This document shows, in pieces, positions 9,509 to 17,937 of a DNA stretch of 64,000 nt. The notes beneath the pieces were generated by a model. The model saw only the letters and a list, made by a program, of their open reading frames with translations. It made no database searches and was not told where the DNA came from. Positions within the stretch are counted from its first letter, which is position 1, and each line of letters opens with the position of its first letter. This DNA comes from an uncultured Allomuricauda sp. (GTDB taxonomy: Bacteria; Bacteroidota; Bacteroidia; Flavobacteriales; Flavobacteriaceae): the NCBI RefSeq assembly GCF_947499585.1, contig NZ_CANMOO010000004.1, positions 124,001 to 188,000 of the forward strand, given 5' to 3'. Position numbers and translations under genes: made by a program.

Positions 9509-10078
9509 TTGAAGATTATTTCTTTGCATACAAATGAAAAGCTTTTGATTAAAAAAGCCATTGCCGGAGATCAGCAGGTACAAAAACTGTTGTATGAAAA
9601 ATTTTCATCCAAAATGCTCGGGGTTTGTAGGCAGTACATCAAGGACCTTCAGTTTGCAGAGGATGTAATGATCAATGGGTTTGTTAAAGTCTTTCAAAAC
9701 TTGAAGTCGTTTCAGCATAAAGGAAGTTTTGAAGGTTGGATTAGAAAAATCATGGTTCGGGAAAGTATTTCTTATTTGCGGAAAAGACAATTTGTGGTCT
9801 ATGATGATGAGGTATGCGAATCTCAACCCAAGGAAATAGAAGGGAGCAGCTCATTATTGGATGTGGAATATGTACAACAATTAATAGATAAACTGCCTGA
9901 AGGATATAAAATGGTTTTTTTATTGTACGCGATAGAAGGCTATAAACACCAAGAGATTGCTAAAATGTTGAAAATTTCTGAAGGAACCTCAAAATCTCAG
10001 TTGTTCAAAGCAAGAAAAATGCTTCAAGAGAATTTGACCCTAAAAGGAATGTCACCTAGAATTAAATCTGGGGATTAA
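9509..10078 (+). CDS. ECF-type RNA polymerase sigma factor
   Basis: 189 aa sigma-70 family factor of the ECF class. Region 2 covers about residues 25-85 (LYEKFSSKMLGVC...FEGWIRKIMVRESISYLRKRQ), and region 4 about residues 110-170 (LPEGYKMVFLLYAIEGYKHQEIAKML, a helix-turn-helix that recognises the -35 site). There is no region 1 or 3. The start is TTG at 9509. It is followed 4 bp later by a single-pass membrane protein and then a coiled-coil outer-membrane-like protein, the usual layout of a sigma factor with an envelope sensor. Its regulon is unknown. Confidence 0.9.
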   Translation: MKIISLHTNEKLLIKKAIAGDQQVQKLLYEKFSSKMLGVCRQYIKDLQFAEDVMINGFVKVFQNLKSFQHKGSFEGWIRKIMVRESISYLRKRQFVVYDDEVCESQPKEIEGSSSLLDVEYVQQLIDKLPEGYKMVFLLYAIEGYKHQEIAKMLKISEGTSKSQLFKARKMLQENLTLKGMSPRIKSGD

Positions 10079-10082
10079 AGAA

Positions 10083-10817
10083 ATGATAATGGAGAAATTG
10101 GAGAAACATATAAAAGAAAGATTGGAGGAGCGAAAAATAACACCTTCAGTACAGGCATGGGATAAGGTTTCGTCTAGAATAAACATAGACGAAAAACCAA
10201 AACAAAAGGGATGGTATTTGTATGCCATAGCAGCAAGTTTCATAGGTGTTCTTTTGGTTTCAATATTCTTTTTTAAATCAGAAGAACCCAAAGAAAATAC
10301 TATTCAAGTTGTAGAAGAGAATAATACAAAAGAAAAACAGATACAAACCAAAGCGGATGATATCAATTTTCAGAATGTGGAACCAAATAAATCGACCATT
10401 GTAGAAATTGATTCAAATAATAGTACTGAAGAAAAGCCCGATGACAACAAGTTTGCTGTATTTCCTGTGCAAACCACAGTAACGGAAGAGACTGTAAAAG
10501 AGCCGTTACAAGACAGTTTTTTAAAAGAATCTAATGGCATAATTGCACAAAAAGTAAACGAAGTAGTGGCTCAAGTAGAATTTTTGGAAAACACAAATGC
10601 TGAAGTGAGTGATGCTGAGATAGATTCACTTTTAAGGACTGCCCAAAGGCAAATTCTCTCTGAACAGTTGTTTACGGAAAATGGTTCTGTAGATGCTATG
10701 GCATTGTTATCTGAAGTTGAGATTGAATTGGATGATTCATTCAGAGATCAAATTTTTGATGCACTCAAAGATGGTTACTCCAAACTACGAACAGCTGTGG
10801 CCGACCGAAATAATTAA
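10083..10817 (+). CDS. Single-pass membrane protein, putative anti-sigma factor
   Basis: 244 aa. The N-terminal part (about 45 residues, charged, TPSVQAWDKVSSRI) faces the cytoplasm. One transmembrane helix follows (WYLYAIAASFIGVLLVSIFFF, about residues 46-66), then an acidic, low-complexity outer segment and a helical C-terminus. The position directly after an ECF sigma gene and the topology both suggest an anti-sigma factor, though no classic zinc-binding motif is visible. The start could be ATG 10083 or the in-frame ATG at 10089. Function is inferred from context. Confidence 0.6.
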   Translation: MIMEKLEKHIKERLEERKITPSVQAWDKVSSRINIDEKPKQKGWYLYAIAASFIGVLLVSIFFFKSEEPKENTIQVVEENNTKEKQIQTKADDINFQNVEPNKSTIVEIDSNNSTEEKPDDNKFAVFPVQTTVTEETVKEPLQDSFLKESNGIIAQKVNEVVAQVEFLENTNAEVSDAEIDSLLRTAQRQILSEQLFTENGSVDAMALLSEVEIELDDSFRDQIFDALKDGYSKLRTAVADRNN

Positions 10818-10850
10818 AAATATTCATCAATCAAAAGACCTTTTTAGTTT

Positions 10851-10877
10851 CCCTATCCCGATAATAATCGGGTAGGG
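10851..10877. repeat. GC-rich palindrome between sigma-operon genes
   Basis: CCCTATCCCGAT (10851-10862) pairs with ATCGGGTAGGG (10867-10877), with one bulged T and a 4-nt loop. There is no T-run on either side, so it is unlikely to be a terminator. It resembles short REP-like palindromes with a CCCGAT/ATCGGG core. It sits 33 bp before the third gene of the operon and may adjust its expression by mRNA folding. Confidence 0.55.
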
Positions 10878-10909
10878 AGGTTAGAAGGGACAATAAATCA
10901 AGACATATC

Positions 10910-11980
10910 ATGAGAACAATTACACTTTACATAGCATCACTTTTTCTACTATTCCTTTCGCATCAGGTTGCCGGTCAAGAGAAGTATGAGAAAAAAATAG
11001 AAGTGTTAAAAGCGCAGAAAGAAAAAATAACCCAACAAGAAAAGGATGCGCTAAAATTCCAGATTAAGGATATTAATAGGCGTGTTAGTAAGGGTGATCT
11101 TTCTGCCGAAGAGGCTAAACTTCTTAAAGCGGAAGCAGCTAAAAAAAGAGCTAAGAACATAGAAAATAGGATTGCTATTGTAGAAAACCAAATACTGTTG
11201 TTAGAGAGAAATCAAGACGATGCGCTGGTATTAATGGAATCGGATACCATAACACACGAAGGCTTTCGATTTGGTATTGATATTGATGGCAAACCTGCTT
11301 TTTCTTTCCGTTCACGTGAGTGGAAAAAAGATATTAAATATGACAGGCGTACGTATTCAGATTTTGTCTTTGCCATTGGGTTGAACAATGCCATAATTGA
11401 AGGGCAATCTTTAGATGATTCACCATATAAGGTTGGCGGAAGTAGATTTTTTGAAATGGGATGGCAATGGCGAACACGAGTTTTTGAAAGATCTAATTGG
11501 ATACGTTTTCATTATGGTTTTTCTTTCCAGTTTAATGGACTAAAGCCGGACGATAATCAGATTTTTGTACAAAATGGGGATCAAACAGTCTTAGAAGAAT
11601 TTGAATTTGAATTGGATAAATCTAAACTAAGAATGGACAACCTTGTGTTTCCGGTTCATTTTGAGTTTGGACCTTCAAGATTGCGTAAAACCGAAAAAAG
11701 TTTTCGGTATTCCATACAAAATCAATTTAGGATAGGTTTAGGAGGGTACGGCGGATTTAACCTTGGTACGCGTCAAAAATTAAAGTATAGCAGAAATGGG
11801 GAGCGCGTAAAAGATAAATTTAAAAGAGATTATAATACTAGCGACTTAATTTATGGTTTAAGCGCATACGCCGGTTTTGATGGTATACTTTTATATGCAA
11901 AGTATGACCTAAACCCCATTTTTAAAGATGCAACAGTAAAACAGAACAACATTTCTTTGGGCCTTAGATTCGATTTATAG
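10910..11980 (+). CDS. Exported coiled-coil plus beta-barrel-like protein
   Basis: 356 aa with a cleavable signal peptide (ends HQVAGQE). Residues about 22-100 form a highly charged coiled coil (Lys/Glu rich, KKIEVLKAQKEKITQQEK...). The remaining about 250 residues have alternating aromatic strands (RFGIDIDGKPAFSFRSREW, FRYSIQNQFRIGLGGYGGFNLG, ISLGLRFDL) like an outer-membrane beta-barrel. The last residues alternate as in barrel ends. As the third gene after the ECF sigma and membrane protein, it may be the envelope component sensed or made under that sigma. No named family is recognised. Confidence 0.65.
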   Translation: MRTITLYIASLFLLFLSHQVAGQEKYEKKIEVLKAQKEKITQQEKDALKFQIKDINRRVSKGDLSAEEAKLLKAEAAKKRAKNIENRIAIVENQILLLERNQDDALVLMESDTITHEGFRFGIDIDGKPAFSFRSREWKKDIKYDRRTYSDFVFAIGLNNAIIEGQSLDDSPYKVGGSRFFEMGWQWRTRVFERSNWIRFHYGFSFQFNGLKPDDNQIFVQNGDQTVLEEFEFELDKSKLRMDNLVFPVHFEFGPSRLRKTEKSFRYSIQNQFRIGLGGYGGFNLGTRQKLKYSRNGERVKDKFKRDYNTSDLIYGLSAYAGFDGILLYAKYDLNPIFKDATVKQNNISLGLRFDL

Positions 11981-11990
11981 ATTAACCAAC

Positions 11991-12044
11991 AACACCTCTC
12001 TGTCATCTTGAATAACATCAAATAAAAGGAGAGGTGTTTTTTAT
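11991..12044 (+). terminator. Terminator of the ECF sigma operon
   Basis: AACACCTCTC (11991-12000) pairs with GAGAGGTGTT (12029-12038), followed by TTTTTT. The loop is long (28 nt), so strength is uncertain. Confidence 0.6.
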
Positions 12045-12063
12045 TAATTGGGTAAGGTTTTAA

Positions 12064-12303
12064 TCAGTTTAATTCTCTTTGCATTTCTGGCGTAAATTCT
12101 TCTTTATAATATACCCGTTTGCAATGAGAGCATTCTGCAAATCTTGAAGTTCCCAATTTAAAAATGGGAATCCAGAAAAAGTGAACATAATTTGGATGAG
12201 AAACGGTTGTCAACGTTCCTGTTTGATAACAATGAGGACACGAAACATTATATAATGTTTTGGTTTCCTTTTTACCTGTTTTTGTGCCAAAGAAGAAAAT
12301 CAT
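12064..12303 (-). CDS. Small zinc-ribbon protein
   Basis: 79 aa. Two CxxC pairs form a zinc ribbon: SCPHCYQ near residue 22 and ECSHCKRVYYK near residue 58. Between them is a hydrophobic, aromatic stretch (PNYVHFFWIPIFKLG) that may be a short membrane-associated helix. The N-terminus MIFFFGTK is also hydrophobic. This layout is common in small uncharacterised bacterial proteins. No enzyme motif is present. It stands alone on the minus strand between converging and diverging neighbours. Confidence 0.7.
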   Translation of the reverse strand: MIFFFGTKTGKKETKTLYNVSCPHCYQTGTLTTVSHPNYVHFFWIPIFKLGTSRFAECSHCKRVYYKEEFTPEMQRELN

Positions 12304-12381
12304 AACTCTGCAAACTTAGTATTCTTCTTTAAAACATTTAGGAAAAGAAGTTTGGAAATGCTTTAATAACCTATTTGGGTT

Positions 12382-12717
12382 TCAATAAATCAAGTGTTGT
12401 TTGGATTTATCTTTCCAACCGGATTTATAATCGGAATCCACAAAATAAACTTTAAGATCAGCTTTGTAGTCAGCATTAACAAAGTAAACCTTCTTTTTGG
12501 CCTTGTAATCGGCATTTGTAAAGTACCATTTGCCGTTGTTTCCTTTGGCTTTGTAATCAGCATCTACTTTATAAACTAAAAGATGTGCCTTATACTCCTG
12601 GTCCACAACGAATACTTTGACATCTGCTTTGTAATCGGCATCAACAGAATAAACTTCTTGTGCATTAGTGCTTTTTACAGTGAATATGATTGCTGTATAT
12701 AGGAATATTTTTTTCAT
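12382..12717 (-). CDS. Exported YKAD-repeat protein (DUF6150-like)
   Basis: 111 aa. A signal peptide (cleavage near TNAQ-EVYS) is followed almost entirely by six copies of a short repeat of the form V-(D/N)-x-(D/E)-Y-K-A (DADYKA, DQEYKA, DADYKA, NADYKA, NADYKA, DSDYKS). The copies are spaced 12-17 residues apart and alternate with KVYFV-type strands. The regular beta-turn pattern suggests a small repeat solenoid or beta-sheet protein in the periplasm or on the surface. It resembles the DUF6150 group (name from memory). No function is known; Lys-rich faces could bind polyanions. Confidence 0.7.
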   Translation of the reverse strand: MKKIFLYTAIIFTVKSTNAQEVYSVDADYKADVKVFVVDQEYKAHLLVYKVDADYKAKGNNGKWYFTNADYKAKKKVYFVNADYKADLKVYFVDSDYKSGWKDKSKQHLIY

Positions 12718-12936
12718 ATTTTGAGTCTTACTAAATTATCAATGTTAAGGAGTCTATTCCAGGTTTTCTCTTTTATTATCAAGTTTCATTCCAAAGAATA
12801 ATATGATGTTTTAGGGCAAGCGGAGTTAAAAATCAGGTATATCATTTTTTTGCATTGAAGAATTTGGATTCTTCTCAAACTCAATTCCATAAAACTTCGT
12901 TTTTTGCTACCTTTAGAAGCTATTTAAAATGCCATA
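12718..12936. other. Intergenic region before dnaG
   Basis: 219 bp without a supportable gene. A TACCTTTA sequence at 12908-12915 is one base off the TAnnTTTG box and lies 21 bp before the dnaG start. No clear -33 element was seen. Confidence 0.35.
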
Positions 12937-14910
12937 TTGATTTCAAAGACAACCATAGATCAAGTATATGAAACCGCCCGTTTAGAGGAGGTAATTGGTG
13001 ATTTTGTGCAATTGAAGAAAGCAGGGTCTAACTTTAAGGGGCTAAGCCCGTTTTCTGATGAGCGTACTCCCAGTTTTATGGTGTCTCCCGTAAAACAGAT
13101 ATGGAAAGATTTTAGCAGCGGAAAGGGAGGGAATGTTGTTGCATTTTTAATGGAACATGAACATTTTACCTATCCAGAAGCCATAAAGTACTTGGCTAAA
13201 AAGTACAACATTGAGCTGGAGGAAACAGAGCAATCTGATGAGCAAAAGGAACAGGCCAATGAGCGGGAAAGCATGTATTTGGTTTCTGAATATGCACAGA
13301 AGTACTTCAAGGAAACCCTCTGGGAATCTGAACCAGGAAAAGCAATTGGCCTAACGTATTTTAAGGAGCGCGGTTTTACAGACGATACCATAAAGAAATT
13401 TGGTTTAGGTTACGGATTAGATCAATGGGATGCCTTTACCAACACTGCGTTAGAGAAAGGATATCAATTGGAGTTTTTAGAGAAAACGGGCTTGACCATT
13501 GTAAAGGAACAAGCTGGTGGGGAGTCTAGAAAATTTGACCGTTTTAAAGGACGAGTCCTATTCCCTATCCATTCCATGAGTGGAAGAGTGTTGGGCTTTG
13601 GGGGTCGAATCTTGACCAATGATAAAAAAGCGGCTAAATATTTAAATTCTCCTGAGAGCGATATTTACCATAAAAGCAAAGTGCTCTATGGAATCTACTT
13701 TGCCAAGCAGTCTATTGCCAAAGAAGATAATTGTTTTTTGGTGGAAGGATATACGGATGTCATTCAATTGCATCAACGTGGGGTGGAAAATGTGGTGGCT
13801 TCCAGCGGAACAGCGCTTACCCCAGAGCAAATTAGATTGATTAACAGGCTTACAAAGAATATTACAGTACTTTTTGATGGTGATGCAGCAGGTCTTAGAG
13901 CTTCTCTCCGTGGAATAGATTTGATTTTAGAGCAAGGCATGAATGTAAAGGTCTGTACCTTTCCGGAAGGTGAAGATCCAGATAGTTTTGCCAAGAACAA
14001 CACCTATGAGGATTTAGTTCTTTATTTGGAAGAGAATGCAAAGGATTTTATTCAATTCAAGACTTCTCTTTTAGCTGAGGAAGCTGCTAATGATCCTATA
14101 AAAAGAGCAGATACGGTCAGGGATATTGTAAACAGCATTAGTAAAATACCTGATCAAATAAAGAAGGAGATTTACATACAGGAATGTGCCAAAATAATGC
14201 AGATTTCTGAAGAGGTGTTATACAATACACTGGCTCAAATTGATAAAAAAGGAGTTGCAGATACCAACAAAAAGCTCAAACAAGAGCAAAAGGCCTTTCA
14301 AGTTGTAAAAAATGACCAGGTTGTTGAGAAGGTTGATGTGCAGTTTGAATTGGAGCGAAAAATCATTGAAATGCTCCTTTTGTATGGAAGTCAGATGCAG
14401 GAATTTGAAGATTTGGTGCTAAAAGAAAATGAAGAAGGCGATTTGGTTCTGGAACCAGAAATTGTTGAGGCAAAAGTTTATGAAAAGGTGTATTTGGACC
14501 TTCAGGAAGATGAAATTGAGCTTACCAACGAACAGTTTAAGACAATTTATTACAAGCTGATAGAAGATTTAAACGAAAGTGAAGAATTTAAGGTAAATAC
14601 CTTTTTATCTAATTTGGACCAAGAAACGGTTAGCGAGGTATCTTCTATTTTGATGGAAGAAGAAAAATACAAGCTTGATGATTGGGCAAGAAAAGATATC
14701 TATCCAAAAGATAAAGGACAAGGTATTGCGCAACTGGTAGGCGAAACCATACTTACATTACGTTGTTACCTGATTAAAAACCGAATTGAAAAACTACAAG
14801 AACGTACCGAAGGCAACACTGACGATAACTCTGAAGTTTTAGAGGAAATTGTAAATTACTTACAGTTGAATAAACTGTTGAATGCCAAATTGAACAGGGT
14901 ACTTTCTTAA
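12937..14910 (+). CDS. dnaG: DNA primase, zinc-finger ligands replaced
   Basis: 657 aa primase that makes RNA primers at the fork. Domains in order: N-terminal zinc-finger fold (1-95), RNA polymerase core, Toprim (FLVEGYTDVIQLHQ, then LFDGDAAGLRASLRG with the metal-binding Asp pair, then PEGEDPDSF), and a C-terminal helicase-binding region. The four zinc ligands known from E. coli (Cys40, His43, Cys61, Cys64) align here with Ser37, Ser40, Asp58 and Ser61 (GLSPFSDERTPS, WKDFSSGKGG), so the fold probably lacks zinc. The start is TTG at 12937, giving the standard MISKTTIDQV. It stands alone and ends at a bidirectional hairpin. Confidence 0.93.
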   Translation: MISKTTIDQVYETARLEEVIGDFVQLKKAGSNFKGLSPFSDERTPSFMVSPVKQIWKDFSSGKGGNVVAFLMEHEHFTYPEAIKYLAKKYNIELEETEQSDEQKEQANERESMYLVSEYAQKYFKETLWESEPGKAIGLTYFKERGFTDDTIKKFGLGYGLDQWDAFTNTALEKGYQLEFLEKTGLTIVKEQAGGESRKFDRFKGRVLFPIHSMSGRVLGFGGRILTNDKKAAKYLNSPESDIYHKSKVLYGIYFAKQSIAKEDNCFLVEGYTDVIQLHQRGVENVVASSGTALTPEQIRLINRLTKNITVLFDGDAAGLRASLRGIDLILEQGMNVKVCTFPEGEDPDSFAKNNTYEDLVLYLEENAKDFIQFKTSLLAEEAANDPIKRADTVRDIVNSISKIPDQIKKEIYIQECAKIMQISEEVLYNTLAQIDKKGVADTNKKLKQEQKAFQVVKNDQVVEKVDVQFELERKIIEMLLLYGSQMQEFEDLVLKENEEGDLVLEPEIVEAKVYEKVYLDLQEDEIELTNEQFKTIYYKLIEDLNESEEFKVNTFLSNLDQETVSEVSSILMEEEKYKLDDWARKDIYPKDKGQGIAQLVGETILTLRCYLIKNRIEKLQERTEGNTDDNSEVLEEIVNYLQLNKLLNAKLNRVLS

Positions 14911-14914
14911 AACA

Positions 14915-14943
14915 AAAATCCCGAGCATATGCCCGGGATTTTC
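14915..14943. terminator. Bidirectional terminator between dnaG and regulator gene
   Basis: AAAATCCCG and CGGGATTTT arms flank an A/C mismatch and a GCATATGC inner palindrome. A-run on one side and T-run on the other let it serve the convergent genes on both strands. Confidence 0.7.
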
Positions 14944-14963
14944 AACAGTTTGTACTGGTTATT

Positions 14964-15593
14964 CTAATATAATTCCAAAGCCTTAGCTTGTTGTAATAAA
15001 TCCACCAAATTATCCACATTCAATTTTTTCATTAAACGTGCTTTGTAGGTACTAACGGTTTTTTCATTTAAGTTTAAACCCTCGGCAACTTCTTTGTTTC
15101 TTTTTCCGCTAGCTAAAAGTTTTAAAACTTCTACTTCTCTAGATGACAATTTTCTGAAGAATCTCCTTGGTTTTTGTGTGCCTTCATCAAAAGCCAAGCG
15201 CTGAGCCAATTCATTGGTTATAAACATATTGCCTTCGCTTACTTTTCTTACTGCCGAGATAATATAGTCTAAATCCGCAGTTTTGGATAGATAACCGAAC
15301 GCTCCTGCACGAATAGTACTCAATGCATAGACATCTTCCGATTGTCCACTGTACATTAATGATTTAACGTTAGGAAATTCTTGTTTTAGTTTTCTTAGTG
15401 TAGCAATACCATTTATTTCTGGAATGTCCATTTCCAGCATTACTACATCGGGGGTAGCTTTTTCCAACACATCAAATAGTTGAGAAGTAGTTGAAACATC
15501 TGCAATGACCTCAATATCTGAACTAGCTTCGAGGACTTGCTTAATGCCTAATCGAACTATGGGATGATTGTCAGCTATTAATACTTTTATCAT
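14964..15593 (-). CDS. NarL/FixJ-type response regulator with Glu at phospho-site
   Basis: 209 aa. Receiver domain residues 1-120 and LuxR-type helix-turn-helix about residues 145-205 (LSSREVEVLKLLASGKRNKEVAEGLNLNEKTVSTYKARLMKKL). The acidic pocket (ADNHP) and the Lys of YLSKTA are kept. At the phospho-acceptor position, normally Asp in the PDVVxxD pattern, this protein has Glu54 (PDVVMLEMDIPEING). Glu can mimic phospho-Asp in related regulators, so it may work without a kinase. No histidine kinase is next to it. DNA targets are unknown. Confidence 0.88.
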   Translation of the reverse strand: MIKVLIADNHPIVRLGIKQVLEASSDIEVIADVSTTSQLFDVLEKATPDVVMLEMDIPEINGIATLRKLKQEFPNVKSLMYSGQSEDVYALSTIRAGAFGYLSKTADLDYIISAVRKVSEGNMFITNELAQRLAFDEGTQKPRRFFRKLSSREVEVLKLLASGKRNKEVAEGLNLNEKTVSTYKARLMKKLNVDNLVDLLQQAKALELY

Positions 15594-15750
15594 TTGGTTT
15601 GAGTTTTATTCTTTTGTTTAGTACTTAATTACTTACGCGGCGTGGCGAGCAAGTTAACGATTTGATGACGTAAAACTGTAATTTTTTTCTTAAAACCTTA
15701 GAATTTCTGGGGTTTTTTTCGTCTTAAGCTGGGTTTTCTAGGTCAAAAGG
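15594..15750. other. Intergenic region, nothing identified
   Basis: 157 bp between the minus-strand regulator and the end of nadE. It contains T-rich stretches but no hairpin or promoter that I can support. Confidence 0.3.
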
Positions 15751-16539
15751 TCATTTTAAGCGAGTAGGGATTTCACAAATGGGTATAGGAATCATCTTAT
15801 GCTTGTTAGCAGTATTAAACTTTTTATATATGGTGAATACTTCTCTTTTTCTGTCAGAAAAGTCATCAATTGATTTTTTCTCGTCATCCATTTTCATAGC
15901 CCATTCAAGCTCTGGGTAGGAAGCTCCTATCTGATCTTCGTCTGTTCTGCTATCTCCCCATAGCCCATCAGTAGGGGCGGCTTCCATAATATCTTGATTA
16001 ATCCCTAACACCTTGCCCACGTCATAAACTTCAGTCTTTAATAGGTCCGCTATAGGGCTCAGGTCTACTCCACCATCACCGTATTTGGTATAAAAACCTA
16101 CACCAAAATCTTCTACCTTGTTTCCAGTGCCTGCTACTAAGTATCCATTTAATGCTGCAAAATAGTAGAGGGTTGTCATTCTTAGTCTTGCCCGGGTGTT
16201 TGCAAGAGACATGAACCTATCTTCCTCGTTTTCCACTTTTGGCAAAACTGACACCAGGCTGTCAAATACTGGAGTCAAATTAACAGGTTGTCTATTTACA
16301 TTGGAAAAATTATCCATTAACCATGCAATGTGCTTATCTGCTCTTGTTACTTGATTTTCCCCTTGGTGTATTGGCATCTCTAAACATAAAAGGTCAAGAC
16401 CTGTCTTAGCACAAAGGGTAGAAGTAACTGCCGAATCTATTCCTCCGGAAACTCCTATTACAAACCCCTTACTATTTGAATTGGTCGCATAGTCCTTTAA
16501 CCACTTTACAATATGTTCTGTTACCTTTTCAGTTTGCAT
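15751..16539 (-). CDS. nadE: Ammonia-dependent NAD+ synthetase
   Basis: 262 aa. It converts nicotinic acid adenine dinucleotide to NAD+ with ATP and ammonia. The PP-loop SGGIDSAVTS (about residues 30-39) and the GTGNKVEDFGVGFYTKYGDGGVDLSPIADLLKTEV segment are diagnostic. The length fits the short, ammonia-using form with no glutaminase domain. It is divergent from gldB; the two starts are 66 bp apart, so their promoters overlap. Confidence 0.94.
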   Translation of the reverse strand: MQTEKVTEHIVKWLKDYATNSNSKGFVIGVSGGIDSAVTSTLCAKTGLDLLCLEMPIHQGENQVTRADKHIAWLMDNFSNVNRQPVNLTPVFDSLVSVLPKVENEEDRFMSLANTRARLRMTTLYYFAALNGYLVAGTGNKVEDFGVGFYTKYGDGGVDLSPIADLLKTEVYDVGKVLGINQDIMEAAPTDGLWGDSRTDEDQIGASYPELEWAMKMDDEKKSIDDFSDRKREVFTIYKKFNTANKHKMIPIPICEIPTRLK

Positions 16540-16564
16540 GTCTTACTTTTTAGATTCAATAAAT

Positions 16565-16572
16565 TACCTTTG
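16565..16572 (+). promoter_or_regulatory. -7 box for gldBC
   Basis: TACCTTTG matches TAnnTTTG exactly. It would start transcription about 25 nt before the ATG at 16606. No TTG was seen at the usual distance upstream, so only the -7 half is supported. Confidence 0.5.
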
Positions 16573-16605
16573 TGCCCTGTAAATTTAAACGCTGTCGTGC
16601 TAAAA

Positions 16606-17595
16606 ATGAAGAGGTTGTTGAAATACTTTAATATATCTGTATTTAGCAGATCATTTTTTTTGATCATACTATTCCTTAGTGGATGTAAACAAACGGATAA
16701 AACTTCCAAAGAAATCTCCAACATCCAAATTGATTTAGATATATATAGATTTGATCGTGAGTTTGCTGCCACCTCACCAGAGGGTATTCCTAACTTAAAA
16801 TCTAAATATCCCTATTTGTTTCCTTCGCAGTTCCCGGACAGTATCTGGATTGCCAAACTAACAGATACCATTCAAGTTGAGTTGTCAGATGAAGTAGAGA
16901 AGGCTTTTGGTAATTTTGAGGCTGAATCGAATGATTTAGAATCTCTTTTTCAGCATGTAACCTATTATTTTCCAAAATTTAGAACACCAAAAGTGGTGAC
17001 CGTTACATCTGATGTTCGATATAACGATCGTGTGATTCTTGCAGATACCCTTTTAATTTTAGGTCTAGATAACTATTTGGGGGCAGATCATCATTTTTAT
17101 AAAAGTATTCAACGTTACATCGCAGCGGGACTTGACAAACAATATCTAACTTCTGATGTTGCAAGCGCTGTTGCAAAGAAAGTATTGAAATACCCCCGTA
17201 ATAGATCTTTTCTCTCAAGAATGGTGTATTATGGAAAAGAACTATATATAAAGGATAAGGTACTTCCTTCAATTACTGATGCTCAGAAGATAGGATATAC
17301 TGCCGAGAAGATGGAGTGGGCCATAAACAACGAGGAGCAGATTTGGCGCTATTTTGTGGAAAAAGAACTGCTTTATAGTACTGATGCTAAACTGGATCGA
17401 AGATTTTTAGACCCGGCTCCTTTTTCCAAATTCCAGTTAGAACTAGATAGTGAATCTCCAGGAAGATTGGGAAGATATATGGGATGGCAGATTGTTAAGG
17501 CCTTTATGGAAAAGAACAATCTTACCTTGCAGCAGCTTTTGAACCTACCTGCGGATGAAATTTTTAAGAAATCAAATTACAAACCAAGAAAATAA
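16606..17595 (+). CDS. gldB: Gliding motility lipoprotein GldB
   Basis: 329 aa. Lipoprotein signal peptide with lipobox LSGC (FLIILFLSGCKQTDK), then a conserved soluble domain (IDLDIYRFDREFAA, YPYLFPSQFPDSIW, LDNYLGADHHFYK, YTAEKMEWAINNEEQIWRYFVE, GRLGRYMGWQIVKAFMEKN) found in GldB of gliding Bacteroidota. The frame is open upstream to 16513, but that extension overlaps nadE and lies before the -7 box, so ATG 16606 is chosen; GTG 16597 is the alternative. It is translationally coupled to gldC, whose ATG follows the stop directly. It acts at the cell envelope with the gliding machinery. Confidence 0.9.
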   Translation: MKRLLKYFNISVFSRSFFLIILFLSGCKQTDKTSKEISNIQIDLDIYRFDREFAATSPEGIPNLKSKYPYLFPSQFPDSIWIAKLTDTIQVELSDEVEKAFGNFEAESNDLESLFQHVTYYFPKFRTPKVVTVTSDVRYNDRVILADTLLILGLDNYLGADHHFYKSIQRYIAAGLDKQYLTSDVASAVAKKVLKYPRNRSFLSRMVYYGKELYIKDKVLPSITDAQKIGYTAEKMEWAINNEEQIWRYFVEKELLYSTDAKLDRRFLDPAPFSKFQLELDSESPGRLGRYMGWQIVKAFMEKNNLTLQQLLNLPADEIFKKSNYKPRK

Positions 17596-17928
17596 ATGGC
17601 AGTAGAACATACTTCAGAAATAAAATTAGTTGTTGGGCTTGATGAAAACAGAGTTCCAGAGGAATTAAACTGGTCAGCTCAAGACGGCGGCATTGAGAAT
17701 GAGGAAGCCAAGGCTATGATGCTTTCTGTTTGGGATAGTAAAAACAGAGAATCGTTGAAGATAGATTTATGGACAAAGGATATGCCTGTAGATGATATGA
17801 AAATCTTTTTTCACCAAACATTGGTTACTATGGCGGATACATTCATGAAAGCCACTCAGGATGATAAGATGACTGCTACCATGAAGGATTTCTGCGATTA
17901 TTTTGCAGAGAAGTTAGAATTGAAGTAG
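17596..17928 (+). CDS. gldC: Gliding motility protein GldC
   Basis: 110 aa, cytoplasmic by lack of a signal peptide. The sequence (SEIKLVVGLDENRVPEELNWSAQDGG, SLKIDLWTKDMPVDDMKIFFHQTL, MKDFCDYFAEKLELK) fits the GldC family. It begins at the base after the gldB stop, so the two are one operon as in other gliding flavobacteria. Its exact role in gliding is not settled in the literature. It converges on the next gene with only 9 bp between stops. Confidence 0.9.
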   Translation: MAVEHTSEIKLVVGLDENRVPEELNWSAQDGGIENEEAKAMMLSVWDSKNRESLKIDLWTKDMPVDDMKIFFHQTLVTMADTFMKATQDDKMTATMKDFCDYFAEKLELK

Positions 17929-17937
17929 CCATTCTAT

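Noticed and set aside
10851..10877. Terminator inside the ECF sigma operon
   Set aside because: The stem is strong but there is no T-run on either strand, so it is listed only as a palindrome.
16513..16605. N-terminal extension of gldB
   Set aside because: It overlaps the nadE start region and lies before the predicted promoter; ATG 16606 gives a normal lipoprotein signal.
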